Translations under genes and position numbers: made by a program
Notes under the pieces: generated by a model
The model's input: the letters and a program-made list of their open reading frames with translations, nothing else
Told to the model about the DNA's origin: nothing
The model's database searches: none
Shown here: positions 42,935 to 54,525 of the stretch, piece by piece
Layout: each line of letters starts with the position of its first letter
Numbering within the stretch: position 1 is the first letter of the stretch
Assembly (NCBI GenBank): GCA_016169945.1
Contig: JADLSH010000282.1
Location: 2,435,001-2,499,000 of the forward strand
Direction: 5' to 3'
DNA from: Trachythela sp. YZ-2020
Lineage: Eukaryota; Cnidaria; Anthozoa; Malacalcyonacea; Clavulariidae
Length of the DNA stretch: 64,000 bases

Positions 42935-45900
42935 TTCAAAAATATCAATTGCAACATGTTGCCACAGTCGACTTGGCGGCACCTCATGACTCATGATTGT
43001 CTCTTGTTTCTGGCTACTTTCATACTATCTACAAGCTTCACATGGCGATACAAAGGTTTTGATATCCACAGTCAGTCCCGGCCAATAAGTCTATTCACGT
43101 ACTCTGTTTGTACATTCGATGGACTTGTCCCTTTCCGTCTCGCGTCGTATCGGTGACAAAATCTCTTCAGATAATGGCAAGTATTTAAACAGGTTGAAGG
43201 TTTCAAATTCTGGTTCCTCTGGTACTGCTGAGGGCAAACAAGATCTTGATAATGTATCTGCTAGAATCATGGTAGATAGTGTTCTTGCCTTTCTCATAGC
43301 CGACTTCTATATCTTACTTTTGCAAATGAGGGATTATTTCTTGCAGCTTCTTTGGTGGGCGATGAAGTGCTTTCTTAAATATTGACTATAGTGGTTTTGA
43401 TCTGAAAAGATAAATGTTTTAGTTCCAAATTGTAGGCCTTGAACCTATCAATGGCGTAAACGATAGCCAACATCTCTTTTTCGATCAGTGCATAAAGAGA
43501 TTCATTGTCCGTTTTGGATTAGAGCAACACCATGGCCAACTTTGACTACTATCGCGCTGTATGTCTAACTGTTCACTGGGCTTGAAATATGCCTAGATTG
43601 GTGTGGTTGAGATTAGTTTCTCTACCTCGTTCCTAGCTTCTTCTTGAAATTCACTCCAACTCTAATGGATATCTTGTGAGTGAGGTCTCGATGTGATTTC
43701 ATTGCATCGGAAAAATGAGGTAGGAAACGGCTTGTACATCTTTTCGATTGCTTGCTCGCGGAATCTCGGTTATGGCTCTAATTTTCTCTTAATCTGGTTT
43801 AATGTCTTTGGTGGTGAGTAAGTGTCCACGAAATGAACTTTTTCACATGTAAACTCTAGCTTCTTGGTATTTAATTTCATATTTTTTTGTTGACTCGCCA
43901 ATATCGTGGTCAGTTTCACTTATAAGGACGGCATCAGTACCAAATAAAAAGCGTGGTCTGCAATGCACTTGACACCGGGTAGACCTTCCAATTCTTGTTG
44001 AAGGCACTTCTGAATGATCTCACTAGGCTCTTCATCCAACTCCAGATGCCAGAAAGCTTAGGTTATATCATCCTTAGTAAAGAAAGACGCGTCCGTTAAA
44101 TCGAGAAACAAATCGAAAATGACTGGGATCTGATAACGTTCCCTTCCCAAAGAGCATTCAGTGGCTTCGTATCGATACAAAACGTAACTCTCTGGATTTC
44201 TTCACAGCCACTACAATTTGGCTGACCCATTCAGTAGACTCATCTACAAGAACAAATAGTTAAGATTTTCGCGTCAGTTTTTCTTTGAACATTTTATTAT
44301 GGACACGGGCACTTTTGTAGATGGAAACCAACAGGCTTGCATTCAGGATCAACTTGGAAGTGAACTTTACCAGGGAGTGTTCCACCCTTCTCGTCACAAG
44401 CATATAGGTATTTAGTAGTGATAACACCAGTAGACGTTTGCACAACATTCACGAAATTTTCGTTGTCAACTGTCAATAATTTCATACCTTCCACCGCACT
44501 CAAACCCAACAATGGTGTAAGTTCTTCGCTGACAATCAACTTCTCGTCGTCCTTTGGGTAGATCATTGGAAGCATAGAAGCTCCTATGGGTTTAACTTTT
44601 GTGCCATTCTACATCACCATCAAGTTTCACATCTTGAACAGATTTGGGCGGTAAGATATTTTCACTTGCTCCGGAATCAGTCTGCAATTTGACATCTTTT
44701 CCACAGGCGTTCATCTTTGCAAACACGGCTGTTTCTTTTACCTCATGGACTTTTATCATGTTTATTTCTTCAAATTCGCCTTCACTATCAATTATGCACT
44801 ACTTGCCAAGTGATTGTTCTTTCGCATTTCTTACGAGACTTTCCCAATGTTTGGCATTTTTTTCTTGTCCGGAACGTGTCAGGGCCTTTTTTAAGAAATC
44901 AACAGTGGGGGGGGGACATCATCGAAAGGGGACGTAACAAGTAGGTGGTGTATTACAGGTGTGGGAATGGGAAGGGGCGTCCTCCCCCCGAAAATGTTTG
45001 TATTCTTGAGTCTCTGTGGCTTGATTTCCTGCATTTTCAGAGAAAATTTTTGATATATCCCATCTAAACGGAGCCAGGTTTTGTTGTGAGAATACAATAA
45101 CTTTCCTCTAAACTCAGTTTTTCCCCCTTTTTGGCTTATACTTTGGACAAAAGGGACCTTCACTGGGGGGGGGCAAAATAGCTTACTGGGGGGGGCAACA
45201 TGGGGGCTGGGGGGGCTTTGGCTCCTACATTACATTAGTTAAAAAAGGCCCTGGAACGTGTTGATAGCCACAGAACTTGCAACAAATATTTTTTCCGTGT
45301 GAAAACTTGCGTTAGGTTACTATTTTTTTGCTTCTTTTGACTAGACTTCATTTGTATATCGGTAGTCTATTCGCTGCAATATATGTCAATAGATCGCAGT
45401 GAGATCCCATATTCTAAATACCTTATTTTAAATACGGTATTCTATATAAATACATTAATTTGTGGGTTGTTCATTCTTTATTCCCCAGACGATTCGGTTA
45501 CGAATTAAACTTTCCCGAAGGCAATCACAAAAGTTGCAGGTTTTAGCTAGGAAGTTTATCTCTCTTGTTCAAACAATATCTTTGATAAATCTCATTGACT
45601 TAACCGATACAATGTTTTTCCAAGTTATTCATGACAACTCGCCAGTCACTTGCATTCTCGTCTCTTGAATTGTTGAATGTCGTGATAACTTTCAGCCCGA
45701 CCTCTCCAATCGCATATTCAACGCTTTCTTGACACAATCTCGAGATAACAAAGTGGTTGTTGTACTTTTCTTGTCATAACTTCCAGTTTTGTGCGACCTC
45801 GCTGCTGCTTTTTAGGTCAAGAGGTTATAGCGGTTGATGAAACAATGCTGATTGGGTCAGCGGCACTTGGGTTATTTGGTTAGAAGACTGACTTGCTCTT

Positions 45901-45960
45901 GATCAGACATATGAACGGTCTACATTGGCGATCTTAGATTGATTAACCAATGTGAATTTA
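42935..45960 (-). pseudogene. Gypsy Gag-Pol, decayed, interrupted by a hAT MITE
   Basis: Minus strand, in order from high to low coordinate: Gag text (MNNLEKHCIG, then CNFCDCLRESLIRNRIVWGI); a zinc knuckle start CCKFCGYQHV at about 45,280; the MITE; then KLQTDSGASENILP with the Asp-Ser-Gly-Ala protease active site (about 44,680). Next TPLLGLSAVEGMKLLTV and GTLPGKVHFQVDPECKPVGF (protease-RT junction), FWHLELD (RT) and GLPGVKCIADHAF, where the RT YADD box has become IADH. RNase H follows (QLDIQRDSSQS, KEMLAIVYA-like, ADTLSRSCLP), then YWPGLTVDIKTFV and CEACR of the integrase zinc finger at about 43,060. Many stops and shifts. The integrase core is deleted and the text runs into an LTR at 42,934. 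Confidence 0.88.
44880..45253. mobile_element. hAT-type MITE with perfect 8-bp target duplication
   Basis: 374 bases with ends CAGGGCCTTTTTTAAG and TTAAAAAAGGCCCTG, flanked by GAACGTGT at 44,872-44,879 and 45,254-45,261. CAGGG ends and an 8-bp duplication define hAT. The inside has several G runs and a 90-codon minus-strand frame of no known family. It sits inside the Gag zinc-knuckle codons of the Gypsy remnant, and a related end occurs at 16,298. Confidence 0.93.
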
Positions 45961-46170
45961 TCCCGCTGCCACCATGTGTCAAACAAACAATGACTTTTAA
46001 CAAAAGTTATTTCCAGATAAATCTCAACTAACTCACTTGTAAACAATATACTTGTATTGGTATGTTAGCTATTAACCTAATTTAAATAAAAATAACTTGA
46101 ATGCTAATTAACTAATAGTATATGGACTACATTAAGTATTAAACATATATTATAACACCAGTCAAGACGC
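45961..46170 (-). mobile_element. Primer-binding site and 5' LTR remnant of the minus-strand Gypsy element
   Basis: Read on the minus strand, TTGACACA is followed by TGGTGGCAGCGGGA (45,974 to 45,961), a TGG-starting primer-binding site placed just before Gag. The LTR lies at higher coordinates and shares a 70-base block with 42,812-42,890. Its outer end is not resolved. Confidence 0.65.
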
Positions 46171-46229
46171 AATTCTCGCATTCAAGTGCATGACTGGATA
46201 TGCGCCAGGTTACCTTACCTTAAAAATAT

Positions 46230-46450
46230 TAAATGAAGTGAAGTATGCACGAGTACTACCAGTAATCAATAAAAATTGAGCAATCTTAGTGCAAGAGTGC
46301 TTCTGGCCATAGGAACTTTTACAATCGTACCGTTAATTTATGGAATAACTTTCCAACAGAACTTAAATTATACTGATGTATTTCGGATTTGAAACGGATT
46401 AACTTTAAAATCTAGGCTAATAGGTGACTTTTTATTGTCAACATAATTTT
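46230..46450 (+). pseudogene. LINE 3' tail fragment
   Basis: Plus-strand frames give RTVNLWNNLP-like text at 46,328-46,365 and, one frame over, SRLIGDFLL near 46,410, a common C-terminal ending of L2/CR1-type LINE RTs. The piece is short and stop-containing. No RT core. Confidence 0.5.
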
Positions 46451-47597
46451 TATTTTTTATCTTATTAACTTAACTATAGAAATAGTTTACAGTATATTCG
46501 CACACACCAGCTTGTGTCTTACCAATATTTTACCATTGAACTCTAGCTTATAACTATGACTACACCAATTAATGTGAACCGCTTATTGTAACTTCGTGGT
46601 TGTCGAGCATTATTGACAATATTTGAATTTCGTTTTTGATGGGCAGATACCATAATATATAGTTCAAAAGAAATTCAATAAAAAGAAAATGTGAGTTGCA
46701 AATAGTAGCAAATACAGTAGAAACTGGCCATGAATTAGCATTATATAACTAAGCGTTTCGTAAACCACAGCGTTACAGAGACGTGACAAAAAGTTTGCTC
46801 TTTAAAATTTACATGATCGCCCTTTGCCGGGATAGGATGAAAAACTGGGTAATTTTGATTTATTGAGATAAGTAACGGTTCACGTGAAGCTGACAGGATC
46901 TCAGCAACATTTCAGTTCGATTAATCGCCGGTCTAACATTTCGTTTACGTCCAGTGGCATTTTTCATTACAACCGAATCATCACGCCTTCCAACCCATCG
47001 TCGCCATGCGGAACGTGATCTCCTTGGTCTCGGCACAAAATGTATTTCTATTATATATTATTACAGGCTATTAAATATGGGCCAAATATTTGTTACGGTA
47101 TCGAAACTCAACATGTACAGTAAGTTTTGCGATTAAAAATTTGTGTGACCCCGGAGACGGAGTGTTGAGATAATGTATTTGGCAAGGTGATTTACATATA
47201 TAATAATTACATTCTATTTTAAAAATATTTAGACAGGATGGTCCATTCAGCAAAAGCTAGTTTAAATGGAGCCCTGCATATATACAATATATTAAAATAC
47301 AAATATTACTAATACAATATTTATTTACTATTTATAGTGGTATCCCCACCTATTTAAGTGACTATCCGATTAACATAAATTATTTGTTGCGCGACCGCCG
47401 AGCAAGACACCCTCGTTTCTCGCTCAAAAATAAAAAATAGGTCCGCGAATCGTACATGTATCTGCTCATGCGTATTTCCATAATTTGCATAATTATATAA
47501 TGATGTCAAAGCATGAGGTCAATATCACTTAATGAGTGTACGTTAAAAAACTGTGCACAAATGGGATGAGGGCCTATAGCCCATGGGAGCAATGCAG
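46451..47597. other. No gene recognised
   Basis: AT-rich stretch without supported features. Confidence 0.4.
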
Positions 47598-47860
47598 TCT
47601 CCTCAGCAAAGGCTTGCCAGCTTTAAAAAATATTTAGTCGTCTTACACAGGGTTTTATGAAGCGTGAGGGGAGCGTGCTGTGCACATGGAGAAAATAGGG
47701 GATTTAGAAATGCGAGCGCGCGAGTAAACATCTAATAACGTTGTGTAAGACTACTAAAATGCTTGAGAACGCACGCTCTCCCCTCCCCACGCTTCACGAA
47801 ACTCTGTGTAAGACGACTAAATATTTTTTAAAGCTCGCAATCCTCTGCGGAGGAGAGTTG
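47598..47860. mobile_element. MITE with about 90-base inverted arms
   Basis: CTTTAAAAAATATTTAGTCG and TCTTACACAGGGTTTTATGA at the left are mirrored by AAACTCTGTGTAAGACGACT and AAATATTTTTTAAAGCTCGC at the right. Outer ends CTCCTCAGCAAAGG / CCTCTGCGGAGGAG pair as well. No coding capacity. Confidence 0.85.
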
Positions 47861-48389
47861 GCTATGTCTAAAACAATTGTGAAACCTTCATATTTTAGTC
47901 TTTTATACTTGAGAATAAATGTTGTATATAACAGCACTATTTACACACCACATATAAATATTACATACCATGTAGATTTTAGTCTTTTATACTTGAGAAT
48001 AAATATTGCATTATTTTAACACTTTTATGCGTGAAATTTGTCGAATTAGAAGCTCGAATAATGTAGGATATTCGTACAATATTTAAAAAAGGCTTACCTT
48101 GTTTCCTGATTCAAATGACATTGATATATATCAGGTCAAGTCAAGCAAATACTTTGTGTAAATTGGCGAATAATTTCCACAGCATAAAATGCATTCGAAC
48201 CACTTCAAACACTGCCTAAAATACTCCCTCGACTCTTGCCACGTTCAAGATAGTTCGGAAAATTAAAATTATCGTTGGTTTGATGGATAATTTTCACTGT
48301 CAAATTTTATATTTTACTCGTGTAATTACAATTCTCGCCTTCAGTATTCCGCCATCTTGAAATACGCAACATCAATCCTGTTATACATC
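47861..48389. other. Spacer with a short direct repeat
   Basis: ATTTTAGTCTTTTATACTTG followed by AGAATAAAT occurs twice (47,891 and 47,976). Nothing else recognised. Confidence 0.5.
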
Positions 48390-48620
48390 CGCCTGTATTC
48401 TAAAAGCTCACTCACACCCACACTCAAAGAGTGGATGTTTAATCTGAGCCTCCCTTGAGTGTCAGTGCTGTTTTTGAATAGCTGAAGGGTGAGTGCCGTA
48501 CCATACTATTTGAGTACTCACCTTCAAGCTATTCAAAAATAGCACTGACACTCAAGGGAAGCTCAGATTGAACCTCCACTCTTTGAGTGTGAGTGTGAGT
48601 GAGCTTTTAGAATACCGGCG
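48390..48620. mobile_element. Near-perfect fold-back MITE
   Basis: GTATTCTAAAAGCTCACTCA is mirrored by TGAGTGAGCTTTTAGAATAC. The arms are about 100 bases with few mismatches (AATCTGAGCCTCCCTTGAG against CTCAAGGGAAGCTCAGATT), around a loop of about 20 bases (GCCGTACCATACTATTTG). The arms contain many GAGTG(T) words. The high symmetry suggests a recent insertion. Confidence 0.9.
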
Positions 48621-49519
48621 ATCGAGATCAAAGAGTAACAATATAATTACGTCATTTTAAGCTAGCGGTCACTGACTGGTCAAATGACGTGCAAGCTATT
48701 CGCTGATTGGCTGATTTAAGCTCATCGCTGAATGGCTACAAGCTAACACACTCTTACTTGCACAATGGCAATATATCTGCATTCGAAGATACAAAAACTA
48801 AAGATGTTCTAGCCAACGACATGAAGAATTCCAAAACCAAGAGTTTGCTGCTGAGCATGTACCCTTGCGAGTATGATTTGAATTAGTTCAATTTTGAGGT
48901 TGGGCTAATCATCGACCGCCCATTGCTACAATCGAACGAAAATAAAAAATTGATACATCGAAGTCTATAATTTATTGCCGCTAAATCCAACGGCTTATGC
49001 CTCCTCAAAAGCATAAAGCGGGAATGCAATGTCATTTTTAACGTCGTAGTCAATGCTCGTAGTGCTACCGTCGCGCTCTCATCGTGGCCAATTCAGCAGT
49101 ATGAAACGGCGAAAGGGAGCAGAATTCAGGTGTCCGTATATGATTACCGAGTTTCTTTACTGCAATGAAATTATCAATTCCTTCATAGTACATGCAGTTT
49201 TGTCTCATCGTTTGCACATATTGTTTTCACGGTCTTAAGTTTGATATTCCTTTTTAAAATATATGCATGGTATGCAGCGAAGCAACGAGTGGATTGTTTT
49301 TGTAATTTGCATATAAAAGAAACGGCATTTGGTTGGTGAACTTTGGAGGAGTAAATATTTTCATCACAAGTTATATCATTAATTATCTTCTATAGGTAAG
49401 TTAAATTCCGTAAAGATGTGTTTTACGTCTTTGAAAGAAAACGTTCGTTCTTAAGTGTCTTTTGGTAAACTATTACTGCTGTGACTGGAAAATAATTGTT
49501 ATATATACATTACATATAC
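48621..49519. other. No gene recognised; promoter-like words near 48.65-48.74 kb
   Basis: AAATGACGTGC, GCTGATTGGCTG and a second GCTGAATGGC resemble CRE and CCAAT elements, as in the 61.0 kb promoter-like region. No start exon follows convincingly. Confidence 0.3.
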
Positions 49520-49639
49520 CTGAACAATTCCTTCCACCGTTCACTGAGGTGAAACCCAATTCACATTGACATGACCAGTAATCGTTGATGTTTCTACAGT
49601 AACTTAAAGCACCGCAAGAAACATTTGGGCATCCAGCTC
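49520..49639 (-). CDS. EGF-like exon (non-calcium type)
   Basis: A 120-base exon in phase 1-1 with acceptor TTTCTTTGCAG above 49,639 and donor GTATATG below 49,520. The product has six cysteines in EGF order: AGCPNVSCGALSYCRN, then YWSCQCELGFTS, then NGGRNCS. It lacks the D-x-D-E start, so it is not of the calcium-binding class. Being furthest upstream on the minus strand, it may be the most N-terminal of the four EGF modules if they share a gene, but a 22 kb intron would separate it from the next. A separate gene is possible. Confidence 0.75.
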
Positions 49640-49644
49640 CTGCA

Positions 49645-51211
49645 AAGAAATTCGAAATTTTTAGCTTTCATTTTACTTCGAAGAAATTGTCTGGTTAGTA
49701 CTGTAAACTTTAAACGTTTAGATATCTCAGTAGATTTCTCTACAGAGTACAACTACATTCATAAGTGGATAATTAATCTTGGATTATCGGACATATAATC
49801 TTGACTAGTTTCCTGGACAAGTTGTATTTGCTCGAAACTAAGACAAAAAATTTACAATTTTTTTTATCAAGGAGCCTTGTTAAAAAGTTGGTCGTACCAG
49901 CTTTAGAACAAGAATAATTCTTCGTGTGTACGGCCGAAAATGAAAACTTTACATAGAAATGCACAGTATGCAACTGCACACTCATCTTCGATCTAAACAT
50001 GAAGTATTCGGTTGTGTCGTGAATATGAGGGCTCGTAAAACATTCCAAGAAAATGGAAAAAGTTTACATTTAAATGTTTTGAATAGTCAATACCTGTAAT
50101 GGGCAAAAATACAGACATTTTAAGCGGGAAGTTGTCATATTGATTTACATTCATGTATTTACATGGAAGAGGTATTTGCACGAACGAAATGCAGGTGGCA
50201 AATACGTGAAATTCCAGGCAAATGAACGAATGAGGGCACAATGCACTCTAGCTACTTTGTTTTTTTACTCGTCAAGGGGAAATGTTGGGTATTAATAAAC
50301 CTAATCAGGATGCATGTGTTAATTTGTTGTGAAGAGGGAGAGGGTTACTGAATTGAGAGACTGCTTCATAAATTCATCCCCTTAATTCAGGGACTGCCAT
50401 ATTTTAACTACATTTAATTTTGTCAAAGTTCAAAGAATGAACAGTGATCGAACCTTTGATGAAATGTGCACTGTTGGATATGGAAAGTATCTTAACCCTA
50501 TTTGCTACATTACACTAAGCACGTTGGATATGTAGATTTGGAGAAATCGCGTTAAGATTGTTATTGGATTGTAGCCGATTGCTTGGGTATGAAGTTTGAA
50601 AGAAACAGTCCCATTTGATTGATTGTTTTTGAACCGCGTGTAAAATTAAAAACCACGGTTTCAAATGTGTAAATTATATTTTACAAAGCGAGTTTTTAGT
50701 GCCGTTCTTAGCCGTTCTTAATCGTTCTATCTAATACAAAATCAAGAAAAAACATTCTCACTGCTCGTCCAGTCTATGTTCTATACAGGGGGGGTCTTAA
50801 TGGGGGTCTTTGCATGTCAGTTGTCGGCTAATATTCAAGCCAATTGTCTGCCTTCAGAAAAATATTTTTCCAAATGTCAGTTCTAAAAATGCTGATTTAT
50901 CGTTTGTCATATTTTGTTAATTAAGGAAATTTGTCAGTTGCTGCCAAAAATACGAGCAAATGTCAGTAATCAGTTAACCCACATTCTGTTCCTCCTACAG
51001 ACCTCAAATAGATTCTCGTTTCGCGGACAAAAATTATCGAAAATCTCGGCTCAAGGCTAGGGATATAAATCACGCTTCACCACACAAAAATCCATCATTT
51101 AACATTTCGCGAGAACAAATATTGGTAATTCACGGCTTACAAAAATACCCGTTACCACCCCCAACCAAGATTGAGCCTAAAACGAAGTGTCTAAAAAAAA
51201 ATTAAAACTAC
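49645..51211. other. No gene recognised
   Basis: Short minus-strand frames at 49,773-50,241 have no motifs. TTTTTACTCGTCAAGGGGAA at 50,264 is an inverted piece of the 17.3-18.0 kb repeat unit. 50,790-50,970 repeats the word TGTCAG several times. Confidence 0.4.
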
Positions 51212-52045
51212 ATGACATCTGAACTTACTAAGAAGAAAAATTCGCAAAGAGGACATGAAGTTTATGTTAGGAAATGTATCGAAGAAGTACTGAATAATGC
51301 AAACGAATGTCTATAGGTGCCTTACGGACAAACCAAAACGAACGTGTCGAATGTTTCCAACAATTTTGGTACACGTACAAAAAGCGCAATAACCGCAATG
51401 TTTAGTTGTGCGACTTCAACAAATTTGCGTACCTCAGATGGTTTTGGAAGAGCCAGCTGGGTCGACAGTCATGGTACTTGCACTCAAAGGTAATAATTAC
51501 AACGACGCGTCGAACGCGATCGAATTACTAAAATGGAGATTTTGGAATGACGAAAAAATTCAGAGAGCGCATATTAGCGAACTACTGATGTTTATTGCCG
51601 CTTTTAGGGAAGAGGAAACGTAAAGTTACGAATCAAAGCTGTTTGATTCCGACGAGACACACGATCGCACTGAATACACTCGGCGTATACTAAGCAACGT
51701 ATTGAACTATTTTCGTGCCAAATATACCCAAATACGATAATAAGGCCCGGGGTGGTATTAGAGAAAATGCTAAAGTTCTTCTTGGAAATTAAAATCGAAC
51801 TGAGAGAAAATCAAATAATAGTACACGCAGTGTACAAATCAAACAACAGAGAAAACAAAGACTTAAGCAAAGAGTCACAAATGGAAGAGAAACGAGTCAT
51901 AGAAAGAACTGGCACAGCTAGTGCATTGGTAACATCGACTCAAGGGATGCATAAACATGAAGACTGCAAAATATCATCTATCAACAAAAGAAAACAACTT
52001 ACAAGCGTAAGGGAGATAGGGCGAAGGTGCCGTTTTATATGTTGA
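51212..52045 (+). pseudogene. Bel/Pao-type Gag remnant (DUF1759-like)
   Basis: An ATG at 51,212 opens a basic N-terminus (MTSELTKKKNSQRGHEVYVR) that ends at a stop. A later frame (51,408-51,620) has PAGSTVMVLALKGNNYNDAS and NAIELLKWRFWNDEKIQRAH, matching the DUF1759 pattern of Bel/Pao Gag (A-x-x-x-V-x-x-L-x-L-…-Y-x-x-A-…-L-x-x-R-F-G). A third frame (51,752-52,042) has VLEKMLKFFLEIKIELRE, GTASALVTS and HEDCKISSINKRKQ, the region just before the zinc knuckle. Several stops. It is cut at 52,045 by a minus-strand LINE. Confidence 0.75.
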
Positions 52046-53530
52046 ACTTGCGCCGATTTTGAGACTGGAACAGTTTTTGCCATCTTCCAGATCCTGGGTA
52101 GTTTATTTTCTATAAAAGGACAGTTTAGTAGTTTTATTACAGGTAACGAGAGAAAAACGGCGTATCCTTTGAGTATCCAAGATTGGATGTTATCAGGGTC
52201 ACTTGCCTTTGAGCGATTAAGCGATCTGAGGCATATATATACTTCTTGTTCAGAGACTGAGAGTACATTTCAAGTTATATCTCTGAAGTTGGAATTCATA
52301 AAATGGCTCTACGACACTGTTGTTTATTTTGTTCGCATTCTGGGTATCGCTCAGATGTTGGAGATCATCAACTTGTAAGGTGGAACAAAAATCAGGTTTA
52401 GTCATGGTGTCCCTACCACTGATCTTTTTAACTGCACTCCACCAATCTTTGGCTTCAACGTGCTTAAAAGTTTAACTGCTATTCCCATGATTATTGAGAG
52501 CTCTTTGACGATTGTTAATTGCACGCTTGAGTTTATCCGACATCCAGGGAGCATCATTATTATGAATAGTTCTAGCTTTAATTAGCATGATTATGTTGAG
52601 AGTGTTGGATATCATTGCACAGTGTTGGATAACATTCACAAGAATTGATTCTGTCTCGACACGACCAGTCCACTTTTGAGAGAACTCTTCCCAGAGCTCT
52701 TTTGTTCTTAATCCTCGTGTCACGTATTTGAATTACTCTCGACTTTTTCTGGGTAGTTTCTCTAATCTTCGGAAAAACTTGATATTGTGAAGTAATCTGA
52801 TTGACCAAAAGGTGGAGATTTTTAGGATCATCGTAAATTGAAAAATGTTAGTTACAATCACGTCTAAGGTTCTCTCTCCTCTAGTAGTAAAGTTTACTAG
52901 TTGTTTCAACTTGAATTGTCGGGATATACTCGAAATTTTCAAGATCACCCATGATTATAATTCCGCAGTTTGAATACGTTGGTTCGGCTCTGGTCAAGCA
53001 ATGAATAAGACAGTTAATCATAGACCTGAAGGATGGTATATTGCTCTTAAATCAATTGAGGATAGTCCCATAGGTAGTCTCCTAGGATGTAACTTTATCC
53101 AAAGTACCTCAAAACGTGAACTCTCCAACTCAGGTAGAATAGTATACAACATTTCATTTGATTTTGGGTGTAGATACAAACTCCTCCATGTATTCGGTCT
53201 ACTCTATCTTTCCGAAATATTTTATATCCGGGAATATCGACAATAGAGTGTGGAATAGTATTTTTTAGCCATGTTTCATTAAATACATCGACTTCGGCAG
53301 CGGCATTAATCACAAACGGGCGTACAATATTTCATCTATTTTTGGTACTAACGACATGACATTAGGCAAGATGAGTTCCGGTACAAAAGTTGATTTGTCA
53401 TATATTGCTATTTATCGTAGGTTTGGTGAGGGGCATAATTACTAAGTACTATGCTTGCTAGAAGCACCTTGTTTATGTTCTTGAAGGCGGGGAATACGTA
53501 AGGTTACACGAACTGGAATGTTCCGACTGG
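52046..53530 (-). pseudogene. LINE endonuclease plus linker and RT start, 3'-truncated
   Basis: Minus strand in order: IPVRVT and LPNVMSLVPKIDEI (start of the apurinic endonuclease), VDVFNETWLKNTIPHSIVDI and HGGVCIYTQNQ (endonuclease ETWL and GGV blocks), FKLKQLVNFTTRGERTLDVI (endonuclease core; the SDH block is not clear), then RALGRVLSKVDWS, NNDAPWMSDKLKRAINNRQR (linker), and after 52,300 SWILKGYAVFLSLPV and LPRIWKMAKTVPVSK (RT motif 1-2). Stops and shifts throughout. The RT catalytic motifs would follow but the text ends at the Bel/Pao junction, so the 3' end is missing. Confidence 0.85.
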
Positions 53531-53794
53531 GACCCATATTTATTGCCGCATTTTGATACGGACAGAAGTCAGGTAATTCTGCCAGCTTAGAGTTCGTTTT
53601 CGTTTCCCAATCACCGGTTTTTGTGGAAAAAAATATCTTTGATATTTCGCCCGCTTACCTCTTACCGATCTTTTAGTCTGGTTTGTCTTAGATGGCCTCT
53701 GTACATTTATTTCAATTAATGGTAAATAACCCATCCAACGCAGCGGACAGCAATTATTCTGATTCATGGTTTGGTCGGTATTTAAGATTTCATA
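53531..53794. other. Spacer; partly similar to 62.9 kb
   Basis: ATTCTGATTCATGGTTTGGT, then CGGTATTTAAG, near 53,756 resembles ATTCTGATTCATTGTTTGAT, then CGGTATTTGAG, near 62,895. The minus-strand 149-codon frame across here has no recognised motif. Confidence 0.4.
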
Positions 53795-53934
53795 ACATAC
53801 TAGAAATACGTGCATGCAGAAACCTCTCAGCCCATTAGAACCAAGCAAGTATACTCCCGAGTTGATCAATATAACCATGGTAACACGCAACAGGCGCATA
53901 TTTCTTTTATTTTTTTGTACAAAATGGCCAAATA
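53795..53934 (+). repeat. Copy of the 12.3 kb repeat, interrupted by the CACTA-like element
   Basis: It starts at CTAGAAATACGTGCATGCAG, continues through CCATGGTAACACGCAAC, and reaches TTTTTTGTACAAAATGGCCA then AATA. It breaks at the TA duplication and resumes at 62,758 with TAGTGATAAGGTTTGTACTT. The intact arm at 9.5 kb reads the complement of AAAATGGCGAAATAGTGATA without a gap. Confidence 0.88.
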
Positions 53935-53944
53935 CACTGCAAAA

Positions 53945-54525
53945 AATCCCGAGTAAATGGTACTCAAAATATTGAGTAAATGAATGCACCCATAGTTACT
54001 CCTAATATTGAGGAAAACCTACTCATATAACATGAGTAAGAACAACTCAAGTTTTTGAGTTGATTTTACTCAAAAAATGAGTAGAACACTACTCAAATGC
54101 AAACTAATGAGTTACTCAAATTTTGAGTAATTTTACTCAAGTATGAGTACTCGCTACTCAAAAAATGAGTTGTGGTTACTCAAAAAAAATGCACCCATAG
54201 TTACTCCTATTTTTGCGCAAATTTTGATTTTACTCAAACTTTGAGTAAACGTACTCAAGAAACTGAGTATCTATAACTCAAAAAAAGAGTTCCACTTACT
54301 CAATGAAAATGCACCCATAGTTACTCCTATTTTTGCGCAAATTTTGATTTTACTCAAACTTTGAGTAAACTTACTCAAGAAACTGAGTATCTATAACTCA
54401 AAAAAAGAGTTCCACTTACTCAATGAAAATGTACCCATAGTTACTCCTATTTTTGCGCAAATTTTGATTTTACTCAAACTTTGAGTAAAGTTACTCATAA
54501 ACGTGAGTTGTAGTTCAGTACTGTA
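53945..54525. repeat. Left subterminal palindrome array
   Basis: Dozens of TACTCAA and TTGAGTA words occur, often paired as short hairpins (TACTCAAAATATTGAGTA, ACTCAAACTTTGAGTAAA). From 54,189 a 120-base unit starting ATGCACCCATAGTTACTCCT repeats three times almost exactly (54,189, 54,309, 54,429), with a diverged one at 53,982. Such arrays are transposase-binding sites in CACTA elements. Confidence 0.92.

Noticed and set aside
53945..54525. Regular short palindromic repeats resembling a CRISPR array
   Set aside because: The genome is animal, spacing is irregular, spacers are themselves repeats, and a mirrored array at the other transposon end explains them as subterminal repeats.
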